From Treponema sp. (GTDB lineage Bacteria; Spirochaetota; Spirochaetia; Treponematales; Breznakiellaceae): 39,146 bases of DNA. Below the pieces are notes generated by a model. It searched no databases. It saw nothing but the letters and a program-made list of their open reading frames with translations, and was not told the origin of the DNA. Where the stretch lies: assembly GCA_012517385.1 (NCBI GenBank), contig JAAYUZ010000134.1:1-39146 (forward strand), read 5' to 3'. Positions 1 to 6,571 of the stretch are shown here, one piece after another (position 1 is the first letter of the stretch; the number at the start of each line of letters is the position of its first letter). A program made the translations under genes and the position numbers.

Positions 1-1
1 A

Positions 2-1195
2 GAAGTGCAAGCCATGTTCCGCCGGGTTATTCCAACGGGAATTAAACATGGAACTGTCACGATCCTGTATAGGGGACTCTCTATCGAGACAACTACCTTT
101 AGAACCGAAGGGACCTATTCGGATGGCAGGCGCCCCGATACGATACGGTTTGCCAACACCATAGAAGAGGATCTGTCCCGGCGTGATTTTTCTATGAACG
201 CCCTCGCCCTTGAATTGCCCGAACAGCGCCTCGTAGATCCCTATGATGGGCAAGCTGATATAAAAAAAAGAATTATCCGCTGTGTAGGGGAAGCTGCAGA
301 ACGTTTTTCTGAAGATGGTTTGCGCCCCCTCCGGGCAATCCGTTTTGCAGCCCAGTTGCAGTTCTCAATTGAGCCAAATACCCTGGCTGCCATCCCTTTA
401 GCCCTTCCCATAACCGCAAAGGTTGCCATAGAGCGGGTTCGGGATGAACTTGATAAGATTCTTGGCTCTGAACAGCCCTCACAAGCTTTTAGATTGATGG
501 AAGCTACGGGGATGCTGTCCCTTTTTCTCCCGGAATTGCAAGCCTGCCGCAATGTGGAACAGAAGGGCTTTCATCAATTTGATGTACTGGACCACCTGCT
601 CCTTTCCTGTGACGCCGCCCCCAGGGATAAACTCGTCGTAAGGCTTGCAGCCCTTCTTCACGACATCGGTAAACCAGCGGTTCGTGCGAAGGATGAGCTC
701 GGCATCTGGACCTTTTACCGACATGAGGAAGTATCGACTAATATGGCCCGGGATATTTTGAGCCGTTTAAAGTACCCCAATGCGGTTATCGACCAGGTAT
801 GTCATCTCATAAGTGTCCACATGTTTCATTATAATGATAGTTGGACCGATGCTGCAGTACGCCGTTTTATTGTCAGGGTCGGAGAAGCTGCATTAGAAGA
901 TCTCCTGGACCTGCGCCGGGCCGACACCTGGGGAACCTTCGGGAAGGAACCTCCAGCGGGTCTTAATCAACCCTTGGTGGATCGGGTGCATAGAGTACTA
1001 GCAAAAGATAAGGCACTATCAATAAAAGATTTAGCAGTGAATGGAGAAGATTTGGCCCAATTAGGGATTCCGCGGGGGCCGGTTATGGGAAGAATATTAA
1101 AGGAACTGTTTGAAACCGTACTGGATGATCCCGGACAAAACACAAAGGAGACCCTTTTACGAATTGCACAAAGGCTCCATGAGAAATTGACCTGA
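2..1195 (+). CDS. cca: CCA tRNA nucleotidyltransferase / poly(A) polymerase family protein, 5'-truncated by the window edge
   Basis: Template-independent nucleotidyltransferase that adds or repairs the 3' CCA of tRNAs, or adds poly(A) tails; the two activities share one fold and cannot be separated here. The reading frame is open to the first bases, and the catalytic GGxxRD and DxD motifs that should lie upstream are missing, so the gene begins outside the window. Visible parts are the tGIKHGTVT and TTFRtEGtYsDgRrP segments, the EEDLsRRDF motif that completes the head/neck region, and an HD-type motif (LLHDIGKP). The GTG at 5 is only an internal codon. The tRNA-Arg in this window has no encoded CCA, so such an enzyme is required. 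The gene converges on rnc with 16 nt between the stops. Assignment as cca rather than pcnB is uncertain. Confidence 0.85.
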   Translation, partial: EVQAMFRRVIPTGIKHGTVTILYRGLSIETTTFRTEGTYSDGRRPDTIRFANTIEEDLSRRDFSMNALALELPEQRLVDPYDGQADIKKRIIRCVGEAAERFSEDGLRPLRAIRFAAQLQFSIEPNTLAAIPLALPITAKVAIERVRDELDKILGSEQPSQAFRLMEATGMLSLFLPELQACRNVEQKGFHQFDVLDHLLLSCDAAPRDKLVVRLAALLHDIGKPAVRAKDELGIWTFYRHEEVSTNMARDILSRLKYPNAVIDQVCHLISVHMFHYNDSWTDAAVRRFIVRVGEAALEDLLDLRRADTWGTFGKEPPAGLNQPLVDRVHRVLAKDKALSIKDLAVNGEDLAQLGIPRGPVMGRILKELFETVLDDPGQNTKETLLRIAQRLHEKLT

Positions 1196-1211
1196 GTAAC
1201 GTATTAACGGA

Positions 1212-1967
1212 TTACCCCTTCGAGGGGTCGGTAATTGCGGTATAGGCGATCCTTGCCGCAGCCTGCTCTGCTTCTTTTTTATTTTTACCGATTCCAGGCC
1301 CATATGTTACGCCATTAACGTTAACCTCTACCCAGAACATTCGTTCATGATCGGGGCCGGTCCGTTTAAGCAGCGTATAAATAGGATAAGTTCTAAACAG
1401 GTGTTGGCTTTTTTCCTGGAGCAGGGTCTTATAGTCCCGGTGGTGTTGATTGGTTACCACCCGTTCAATTTCAACCTCAATATACTTGCTAATAAATTCG
1501 AATACAGCCTTGTACCCAGAGTCTAAATAGTAGGCGCCGATGAGGGCTTCGAGGGCATCGGCTAAAATTGCTTTTTTTGTTCTGCCCCCAGAGAGCTCTT
1601 CCCCTTTTCCGAGGATCAGTAAAGTATCAATCTGAAGTTCCCGGGCAATCCCTGCAAGGGTATCCTCAGATACAACAACAGACTTGATTTTTGCAAGTTC
1701 TCCCTCTGGCTGCTCGGTAAGTTTTTCATATAAGAGTGTAGCGGTACAGGCACCCAGAATTGCATCACCTAAAAACTCGAGCCGTTCATTATTTACTTTT
1801 TGTGGAAATTCATTTGATGCAGAGCGGTGAACGAAAGAAAGGTTCAGAAGATCAAGACTTCTGAACCTTATTGCTGCGGTCTTCTGAAAATCAAGCAGCA
1901 CCTGTTTTCTGGCGCTATTGACTGTTATTGACCCAGCGGGGACCGCCTTAAAGGTGCGATCCTTCAC
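1212..1967 (-). CDS. rnc: Ribonuclease III
   Basis: Double-stranded RNA endonuclease that processes rRNA precursors and structured mRNAs. The protein is 251 aa from the chosen start. The family signature ERLEFLGDA lies at about residues 61-69, with the second acidic cluster (ADALEALIGA) further on, and a C-terminal double-stranded RNA-binding domain covers roughly residues 175-245 and ends in the usual KKEAEQAAA helix. The frame stays open upstream through acpP, but those codons lie inside the acpP gene. The GTG at 1967, four nucleotides after the acpP stop, gives the normal family length and is the best start. Gene order rpmF-acpP-rnc shows it is the last gene of that operon. A short hairpin (ACCCC/GGGGT, 1215-1229) overlaps its 3' end but has no T-run. 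Confidence 0.93.
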   Translation of the reverse strand: MKDRTFKAVPAGSITVNSARKQVLLDFQKTAAIRFRSLDLLNLSFVHRSASNEFPQKVNNERLEFLGDAILGACTATLLYEKLTEQPEGELAKIKSVVVSEDTLAGIARELQIDTLLILGKGEELSGGRTKKAILADALEALIGAYYLDSGYKAVFEFISKYIEVEIERVVTNQHHRDYKTLLQEKSQHLFRTYPIYTLLKRTGPDHERMFWVEVNVNGVTYGPGIGKNKKEAEQAAARIAYTAITDPSKG

Positions 1968-1971
1968 TGTC

Positions 1972-2208
1972 TTACTTTTGCTGGGATTTAATGAATTCGT
2001 AGGCGTCCCGGACAGTCTCGAACTCGTTTGCTTTCTCATCAGGAATAGAAATACCCATTTCTTCTTCGATAGCATACACAAGCTCATAGGTATCCAGACT
2101 GTCTGCGCCTAGATCCTGCCGGAAAGAAGCATCCAGGGTGATTTTGCCCTCATCGATCTCTAATTTTTCAGCGATCAGCTTCTTCATTTTCTCAAATAAT
2201 TCATCCAT
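1972..2208 (-). CDS. acpP: Acyl carrier protein
   Basis: Carries growing acyl chains on a 4'-phosphopantetheine arm during fatty acid synthesis. The 78-aa acidic protein has the standard length and the attachment motif GADSLD, with Ser37 as the modified residue. An AGGAGA ribosome binding site precedes the ATG at good spacing. It lies between rpmF (21 nt upstream) and rnc (4 nt downstream), so it is co-transcribed with them. The rpmF-acpP linkage joins ribosome and lipid synthesis genes, as in many bacteria. Confidence 0.97.
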   Translation of the reverse strand: MDELFEKMKKLIAEKLEIDEGKITLDASFRQDLGADSLDTYELVYAIEEEMGISIPDEKANEFETVRDAYEFIKSQQK

Positions 2209-2229
2209 CTTAGTAATCTCCTTATCCTA

Positions 2230-2418
2230 TTAGGCTTTGGACTCGGGAACGATTACCTGCTTGCCGCGATAAAACCCGCATTTCGGACAAACCCGATGGG
2301 GAAGAACACGGTTTCCGCAGGTGCTGCACTCAACGAGTGTGGGCGCGACAAGCTTCATATTGATGGATTGCCGACGCCGGGTCCGAGCTTTGGACGTCTT
2401 AAACTTAGGAACTGCCAT
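2230..2418 (-). CDS. rpmF: 50S ribosomal protein bL32
   Basis: Small zinc-ribbon protein of the large ribosomal subunit. It is 62 aa, begins MAVPKFKTSKARTRRR as expected for bL32, and keeps both zinc-binding CxxC pairs (CSTC and CPKC). A GAGG ribosome binding site lies in the short leader. It is the first gene of the rpmF-acpP-rnc operon and follows a good sigma-70 promoter at 2463-2491. Having all four cysteines marks it as the zinc-containing form. Confidence 0.96.
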   Translation of the reverse strand: MAVPKFKTSKARTRRRQSINMKLVAPTLVECSTCGNRVLPHRVCPKCGFYRGKQVIVPESKA

Positions 2419-2462
2419 ATCAAAAACCTCACTTAAGTCGTTGTACCGGTAGAGTCTGACAC

Positions 2463-2491
2463 AATCTAAACAAAATGTCGTAGATTGTCAA
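2463..2491 (-). promoter_or_regulatory. Sigma-70 promoter of the rpmF-acpP-rnc operon
   Basis: On the minus strand TTGACA (2486-2491) is followed after 17 nt by TAGATT (2463-2468). Transcription should start near 2455, leaving a leader of about 37 nt with a GAGG ribosome binding site. This promoter has a normal leader, unlike several others in the window. Confidence 0.65.
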
Positions 2492-2511
2492 GATCAAATT
2501 TCCGGATGATT

Positions 2512-3000
2512 CTAAAAAGAGGCCCTATCATACTTTTTTTTCAAAGCTTCTGCAACTATGGGAGGGACCATGGTTGAGACATCTCCCCCAAAAGATGCCA
2601 GTTCTTTGATCGCTGATGATCGGAGTATAAAATACTTTGGATCGGTGGTCATAAAAATTGTTTCAATTGAAGGATTAAGCCCCTTGTTCATCATGGACAG
2701 GTCGAATTCATATGCAAAGTCTGATACCCCTCGAACCCCCCTGATAAGAACTTTTATATTTTCTTTGCTGAGATAGTTCACTATAAGAGAATCCCACATA
2801 TCTACATGTACATTTGACCAGTGAGAAACCAGGTTTCTCATCATGGCGACCCGTTCTTCTGGAGAAAAAAGGTACTTTTTCTCACGATTTACCGCGACTA
2901 TAATATGCAGTTCATCAAATATTTCAACTGCCCGTTCAATAATGTTAATATGTCCATATGTTGGAGGGTCAAAGGATCCTGGAAAAACTGCTCGTAACAT
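2512..3000 (-). CDS. coaD: Phosphopantetheine adenylyltransferase
   Basis: Transfers AMP to 4'-phosphopantetheine, the penultimate step of coenzyme A synthesis; its product line feeds the arm of the ACP encoded next door. The 162-aa protein begins [17 protein letters not shown], which carries the nucleotidyltransferase T/HxGH motif (T14-H17). The C-terminal [18 protein letters not shown] segment matches the conserved substrate-binding region. The frame continues to an ATG at 3024, but that ATG lies inside the spacer of a good promoter (TTGACG, 17 nt, TATGCT), and the family starts right at the first beta strand. I therefore chose the ATG at 3000. There is no Shine-Dalgarno sequence before it, and the mRNA is probably leaderless or nearly so. 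Confidence 0.93.
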   Translation of the reverse strand: MLRAVFPGSFDPPTYGHINIIERAVEIFDELHIIVAVNREKKYLFSPEERVAMMRNLVSHWSNVHVDMWDSLIVNYLSKENIKVLIRGVRGVSDFAYEFDLSMMNKGLNPSIETIFMTTDPKYFILRSSAIKELASFGGDVSTMVPPIVAEALKKKYDRASF

Positions 3001-3009
3001 AATGAAAAG

Positions 3010-3038
3010 AGCATACGAGAGCATAATTGCTCCGTCAA
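3010..3038 (-). promoter_or_regulatory. Sigma-70 promoter of coaD
   Basis: On the minus strand TTGACG (3033-3038), 17 nt, TATGCT (3010-3015). Nine nucleotides separate the -10 element from the ATG at 3000, so the transcript should begin 0-3 nt before the start codon. It is divergent from the promoter at 3072-3100. Confidence 0.65.
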
Positions 3039-3071
3039 GGGCTTTAAAGTGTAAGATTTTTCATATATGGT

Positions 3072-3100
3072 TTGACGAGTCGGCCTTGCTCAGATAGAAT
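3072..3100 (+). promoter_or_regulatory. Sigma-70 promoter of the lipoprotein gene at 3108
   Basis: TTGACG (3072-3077), 17 nt, TAGAAT (3095-3100). The ATG follows seven nucleotides after the -10 element, so the predicted transcription start is at or next to the start codon. No Shine-Dalgarno sequence is present, which supports a leaderless mRNA. Confidence 0.7.
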
Positions 3101-3107
3101 ATACATC

Positions 3108-3698
3108 ATGAAGAATAACCTGCGGTATCTATTCAGTCTAACATTTGTTGTAATCACCGCTCTTTCTTGTCAAACTCAGCAGAGCGCTTCTCTAAAAACA
3201 CAGCAGCCTATACATGAACCGTCACCCACATCAGAGATTGAACCAGTAATAGAAACAGCTACTGTTCAGACAGAACCTGCCATTGAAGTAAAAGATGAAA
3301 CATATTTTGATCCTACGAGCATAAGCAAGGAAGTTTTTGATGCAACCAAGGGTGAAGTTCAGGCCCTGATAGAAGAATTGAACCAGCTTATACGGGATAA
3401 AAATTATACAGCCTGGGTTCAATACTTAAGCCCCGGTTATAGGGAATCATTAAGCAATCCAGAATTTTTAAAGACCGTTTCTGAATCGAGCAGGCTTAAG
3501 AATCAAAAAATTGTATTAAAAAGTCTGGAAGATTATTTTTTATATGTGGTTGTTCCATCCCGGGCAAATGACCGGGTCGATGATATCGAATTTATTGGTC
3601 AAAACAGGGTAAAAGCATATACTATTACCAGTAAAGGACAACGGCTTCGTCTGTATGAGCTTGAAAAAACTAATGGGAATTGGAATATTGTTAATTGA
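3108..3698 (+). CDS. Predicted lipoprotein of unknown function
   Basis: A 196-aa protein with a lipoprotein signal peptide: charged start, hydrophobic core, and lipobox ALSC with Cys21 as the lipidated residue. A low-complexity linker rich in Thr, Gln, Pro and Glu (about 22-70) follows, then a folded domain (about 80-196) that starts with a long helix and ends in alternating strands. This is compatible with an NTF2-like fold, but that is inference. The frame is open to 3072, but those codons lie in the promoter, so the ATG at 3108 is preferred. The HEAT-repeat gene follows 22 nt downstream with its own strong ribosome binding site, so the two probably form an operon of envelope proteins. I do not recognise a specific function. 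Confidence 0.8.
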   Translation: MKNNLRYLFSLTFVVITALSCQTQQSASLKTQQPIHEPSPTSEIEPVIETATVQTEPAIEVKDETYFDPTSISKEVFDATKGEVQALIEELNQLIRDKNYTAWVQYLSPGYRESLSNPEFLKTVSESSRLKNQKIVLKSLEDYFLYVVVPSRANDRVDDIEFIGQNRVKAYTITSKGQRLRLYELEKTNGNWNIVN

Positions 3699-3720
3699 GG
3701 AAAGGCCTTAGGAGGAAACA

Positions 3721-4464
3721 ATGAAAACTTGGAATCGAATAGGTGGATTGCTGATTGTGTCACTGTTAACAATAACAGCAGCATTCGGTCAGACAAAAAC
3801 CAATGATAAGGAACTTTCGGTTGAGGAATCCTATCTGCAGGAATCGATTGAGCAGATGGTGATCCGCGAACAGGCCAGAGCCGACAGTCGGGACATGAAG
3901 CTCGTAGCCCTGGAGTATATTGGAGACGCTATTAAGGGTGGCCGGACTAATCAGGAAATACAAAAAACCCTGGAATACCTTGCTCTGGAAGGTATTGTCT
4001 ATCAGGCCCGGGAAGGTGGAGTCGGCCGGTTAATCAATAACTATCCCGATGTCCGTGCCAAGGCTGCACAATACCTTGGAGAACTTGGTACTAAGGAAGC
4101 CAAAGATGTGCTTGTGAAAATGGTTTTAAGTGATCCAGAGCCGATGGTATTAACAGAGGCGGTAAAATCTTTAGGTAAAATCGGCATTAATGACAATGAT
4201 GAAGTTACAACCGCAATTTCCTGGATTGTTACCCGTTTTGACATTCTTAACCCTGACAATATCTTAGCTCTTTCAGCCCTGGAGGCTTACGAAAAACTTG
4301 CTGAGAAGAACGGCGGTATAAAGGATCCTTCTGCAGTACGCACAATCATCAGAATTGCAGAGGGTAATTATATCCGTCCGGTCCAGGCCCGGGCACGGGA
4401 AACGCTGAACACCTTGAGAAAATATACCGCTCAGCAGAATAGCAAGACCGGCGGTCAGAAGTAG
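3721..4464 (+). CDS. Exported HEAT-repeat protein
   Basis: A 247-aa protein with a cleavable signal peptide (about residues 1-23, cleavage after AFG). The mature part is helical throughout, with HEAT-like repeats clearest at about 100-155 (DVRAKAAQYLGELG and TEAVKSLGKIG). HEAT arrays are protein-binding scaffolds; the partner is not known, but export and the upstream lipoprotein suggest a role in the periplasm or at the outer membrane. The start is well supported by AGGAGG placed five nucleotides before the ATG. A terminator-like hairpin follows at 4485-4544. Confidence 0.82.
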   Translation: MKTWNRIGGLLIVSLLTITAAFGQTKTNDKELSVEESYLQESIEQMVIREQARADSRDMKLVALEYIGDAIKGGRTNQEIQKTLEYLALEGIVYQAREGGVGRLINNYPDVRAKAAQYLGELGTKEAKDVLVKMVLSDPEPMVLTEAVKSLGKIGINDNDEVTTAISWIVTRFDILNPDNILALSALEAYEKLAEKNGGIKDPSAVRTIIRIAEGNYIRPVQARARETLNTLRKYTAQQNSKTGGQK

Positions 4465-4484
4465 TAGAGCCTTTGTAAAAGAAT

Positions 4485-4544
4485 CCTGGCAGCCCAGGAG
4501 CCTGTTGGACTATAAACGTGGTTCCTTGCCAGGGTCTTTTTTTT
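4485..4544 (+). terminator. Intrinsic terminator after the HEAT-repeat gene
   Basis: CCTGGCA (4485-4491) pairs with TGCCAGG (4527-4533), and a run of eight T's lies at 4537-4544. The 35-nt loop is long and can form smaller inner pairings. The A-rich sequence on the left side would also give a short U-run on the minus strand. Confidence 0.6.
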
Positions 4545-4548
4545 ACCC

Positions 4549-4577
4549 TTGATAACTATACATTTGTTAAGTATAAT
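4549..4577 (+). promoter_or_regulatory. Near-consensus sigma-70 promoter of the DUF72/polymerase cassette
   Basis: TTGATA (4549-4554), 17 nt, TATAAT (4572-4577). The ATG of the DUF72 gene begins six nucleotides after the -10 hexamer, so the expected +1 base is the A of the ATG or its neighbour. No Shine-Dalgarno sequence precedes it. Confidence 0.75.
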
Positions 4578-4583
4578 ATAGTT

Positions 4584-5384
4584 ATGGGTACCGTACTGAT
4601 CGGGACATCGGGCTATTCCTACCACGAATGGGTGGGACCGGTATATCCCGAAGGAATGAAAGCCAGTGAATATCTCACCTATTACAGCACCCTCTTCCCT
4701 GCGGTGGAACTGAATTTCAGCTATTACAGAATGCCTGAACAGGTTCAGATACGCCATATACTGGAAGAAAGCCAGAACAGGCTTATGTTTTCGGTAAAGG
4801 CCCATGAATCTCTGACCCATAGGGTGGATTCTGCCATATGGCAGGAAGAGGCCGCCACATTTTGCCATGCCTTGGAGCCCATGGCTGCCAATGGTCGCTT
4901 GGGAGCTATCCTGCTTCAGTTTCCCTTTTCTTTTCATTATGAGGCGGACCAGCGGCGGTATTTAGACAGGTTGCTCAAAACCCTGAAGGATTTTCCGGTA
5001 GCTGTAGAGTTTAGAAACAGCCAGTGGTTTAATAACAGGGTCATCGAGGGATTCCGGGAGCGGAATATTTGTCTTGTATCCCTGGATATGCCATCCCTTA
5101 AGGGCTTACCTCCCGTGTTAGATGTGGTAACCGCCCCCTTTGCATATCTGAGGATCCATGGCCGCAACGGGAATACCTGGTGGGGGTCAGATGGGGCGGA
5201 ACGGTATAACTATCTATATAACGATCAGGAACTCCAATCCTTTGTAGATCGCATCAGGTTGTTATTGACCCATGCTGAACGGGTTTTTGTATTTTTTAAT
5301 AACCACCGGCGGGGCCAGGCAGTTCAAAATGGCCAAAGCCTTGTAGCGCTGTTAAAAAAGGCGGGTCTGCCATGCGGGACATAA
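4584..5384 (+). CDS. DUF72 family protein (YecE-like)
   Basis: A 266-aa cytosolic TIM-barrel-type protein of the DUF72 family, whose biochemical role is not established. Family marks are the N-terminal IGTSGYSYHEWVGPVYP, the central AVEFRNSQWF, YLRIHGRNG and the C-terminal FFNNHRRGQAVQNG. The frame is open from 4518, but the promoter at 4549-4577 rules out those upstream codons, so the ATG at 4584 is chosen. The mRNA is predicted to be leaderless. Its 3' end overlaps the ImuB-like polymerase gene by 13 nt, and that gene overlaps the DnaE2-like gene by 4 nt. All three are thus made from one message, which hints at a link to DNA damage tolerance. That link is inference. Confidence 0.88.
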   Translation: MGTVLIGTSGYSYHEWVGPVYPEGMKASEYLTYYSTLFPAVELNFSYYRMPEQVQIRHILEESQNRLMFSVKAHESLTHRVDSAIWQEEAATFCHALEPMAANGRLGAILLQFPFSFHYEADQRRYLDRLLKTLKDFPVAVEFRNSQWFNNRVIEGFRERNICLVSLDMPSLKGLPPVLDVVTAPFAYLRIHGRNGNTWWGSDGAERYNYLYNDQELQSFVDRIRLLLTHAERVFVFFNNHRRGQAVQNGQSLVALLKKAGLPCGT

Positions 5385-6571
5385 ATGGCAAGACCGCGGC
5401 CATTGTACACATCAATGTGACCGGTTTTGCTTCGGCGGTGGCTATGACCCGGGACCGGTCCTTGAGGGACAAGGCCTTTGTTGTAGCAGAACCGCGGGCC
5501 GGCAGGGCGGTGCTGCTGGATGTCTCACCCCGGGCTCTGGAAGAGGGGCTTAAACCGGGGATGGCCCTTTCAGAGGCAGAACGAAGGGTTCGAAATTTGC
5601 AGGTACTCCCCCCCGATGCGGAGGCGATGAGACGGGCCAGTGAAGCCCTATTTGCCGTGGTTAAGCCCTTTGCGCCCCTCATAGAGCAGGTCCCAGGGGG
5701 GCACCTCTATCTGGATCTGTCTGGTACGGGACGGCTTTTCGGGCCGCCGTCGGATACGGCCCTCCGGATCCGACGGGATATCAATGAAAAACTCAATCTG
5801 GATCCGGCCCTGGCGGTGGCCCCAAACAAACTGACAGCCAAGGTCGCCACCAGGACCTTGCGTCCCGCAGGTTTTGCGGCTATTCGAGTTGATGAAGCGG
5901 CGGATTTTCTTTCCTGGCAGGATATACGGCTCCTTCCTGGCATTGGTCCCGCCTTGTGCAAACTGCTCCATACCGCAGGGCTCTATACAATCGGCGATGT
6001 GGCGGACCTCTCTGACAGTGAAGCCAAAACACTGCTGGGGAAACAGTATAAAACCCTGTTATATTCAGCCCGGGGCATTGATACGGAACCGGTCTATGAT
6101 TGCACCCAGCTGAGGCCCTCCATTGCACGGGAATTACAATTTCAGGGAGCCGTATCAGAACGGGAAGTTCTGCGGGGTGCCCTCATGGCTCTGGTAGAAG
6201 AGGCCGGCATGGTGCTGCGTCAACAGCGGCTGGCGGCCCGCTCCTTAGGTCTGGTATTGGAGTATGCTGACGGAGTGCAGCGCCGGACTAACAAACGATT
6301 TCATGAAGCCCTGAGCCTGGATCAGCCCCTTTATCGGGAGGCAGAAACCTGTCTTGGTATAGCGATGGATCGAAGGGTCCGGATCCGCATGATCGGGATT
6401 GAACTCGGGGAACTTGAACGGGATTACGGCGAGCGGGACCTTTTTATGCCAGAAACCGGCGAACCGCAAAGTCGGCTTCAGCGGGCCCTGGATATAAACC
6501 GCAAGCGCTTTGGGATGGGGGCCCTGGTTCGGGGCACTACCCTCTTAGCGGAAAAGTATGCAACAACATGA
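5372..6571 (+). CDS. Catalytically degenerate Y-family DNA polymerase, ImuB-like
   Basis: A 399-aa Y-family polymerase homologue. The N-terminal strand reads AAIVHINVTGFASAVAM where DinB has IIHVDMDCFFAAVE, so the first metal-binding Asp is Asn15. The second site reads IEQVPGGHLYLDLSG where DinB has IEPLSLDEAYLDVT, so the Asp-Glu pair is Gly110-His111. With all three catalytic carboxylates gone, it should not polymerise DNA. Helix-hairpin-helix (LLPGIGPALCKLL) and little-finger regions are retained. ERDLF at 354-358 resembles a weak beta-clamp-binding motif, followed by the usual C-terminal tail (LDINRKRFG). ImuB proteins show the same loss and act as clamp-bound hubs for DnaE2, and a DnaE2-like gene follows in ATGA overlap. 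The tail is shorter than in classic ImuB. The gene looks more GC-rich than its neighbours. Confidence 0.85.
   Translation: MRDINGKTAAIVHINVTGFASAVAMTRDRSLRDKAFVVAEPRAGRAVLLDVSPRALEEGLKPGMALSEAERRVRNLQVLPPDAEAMRRASEALFAVVKPFAPLIEQVPGGHLYLDLSGTGRLFGPPSDTALRIRRDINEKLNLDPALAVAPNKLTAKVATRTLRPAGFAAIRVDEAADFLSWQDIRLLPGIGPALCKLLHTAGLYTIGDVADLSDSEAKTLLGKQYKTLLYSARGIDTEPVYDCTQLRPSIARELQFQGAVSEREVLRGALMALVEEAGMVLRQQRLAARSLGLVLEYADGVQRRTNKRFHEALSLDQPLYREAETCLGIAMDRRVRIRMIGIELGELERDYGERDLFMPETGEPQSRLQRALDINRKRFGMGALVRGTTLLAEKYATT

Noticed and set aside
1215-1229. Hairpin ACCCC/GGGGT at the 3' end of rnc as a terminator
   Set aside because: The stem is only 5 bp, lies in coding sequence and has no T-run on either strand.
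1968-2087. Upstream extension of rnc into acpP
   Set aside because: The extra 40 codons overlap acpP and encode no RNase III sequence; the GTG at 1967 gives the normal length.
4485-4544. Possible tRNA-like or small RNA structure
   Set aside because: It has no cloverleaf arms; a long-loop stem followed by eight T's is best explained as a terminator.
4455-4937. 160-aa frame antisense to the start of DUF72
   Set aside because: It spans the terminator and promoter of other genes and has low-complexity content; no family recognised.
5372-6571. Calling the gene an active DNA polymerase IV (dinB)
   Set aside because: The catalytic Asp and Asp-Glu positions read Asn and Gly-His, so an active polymerase is not supported.
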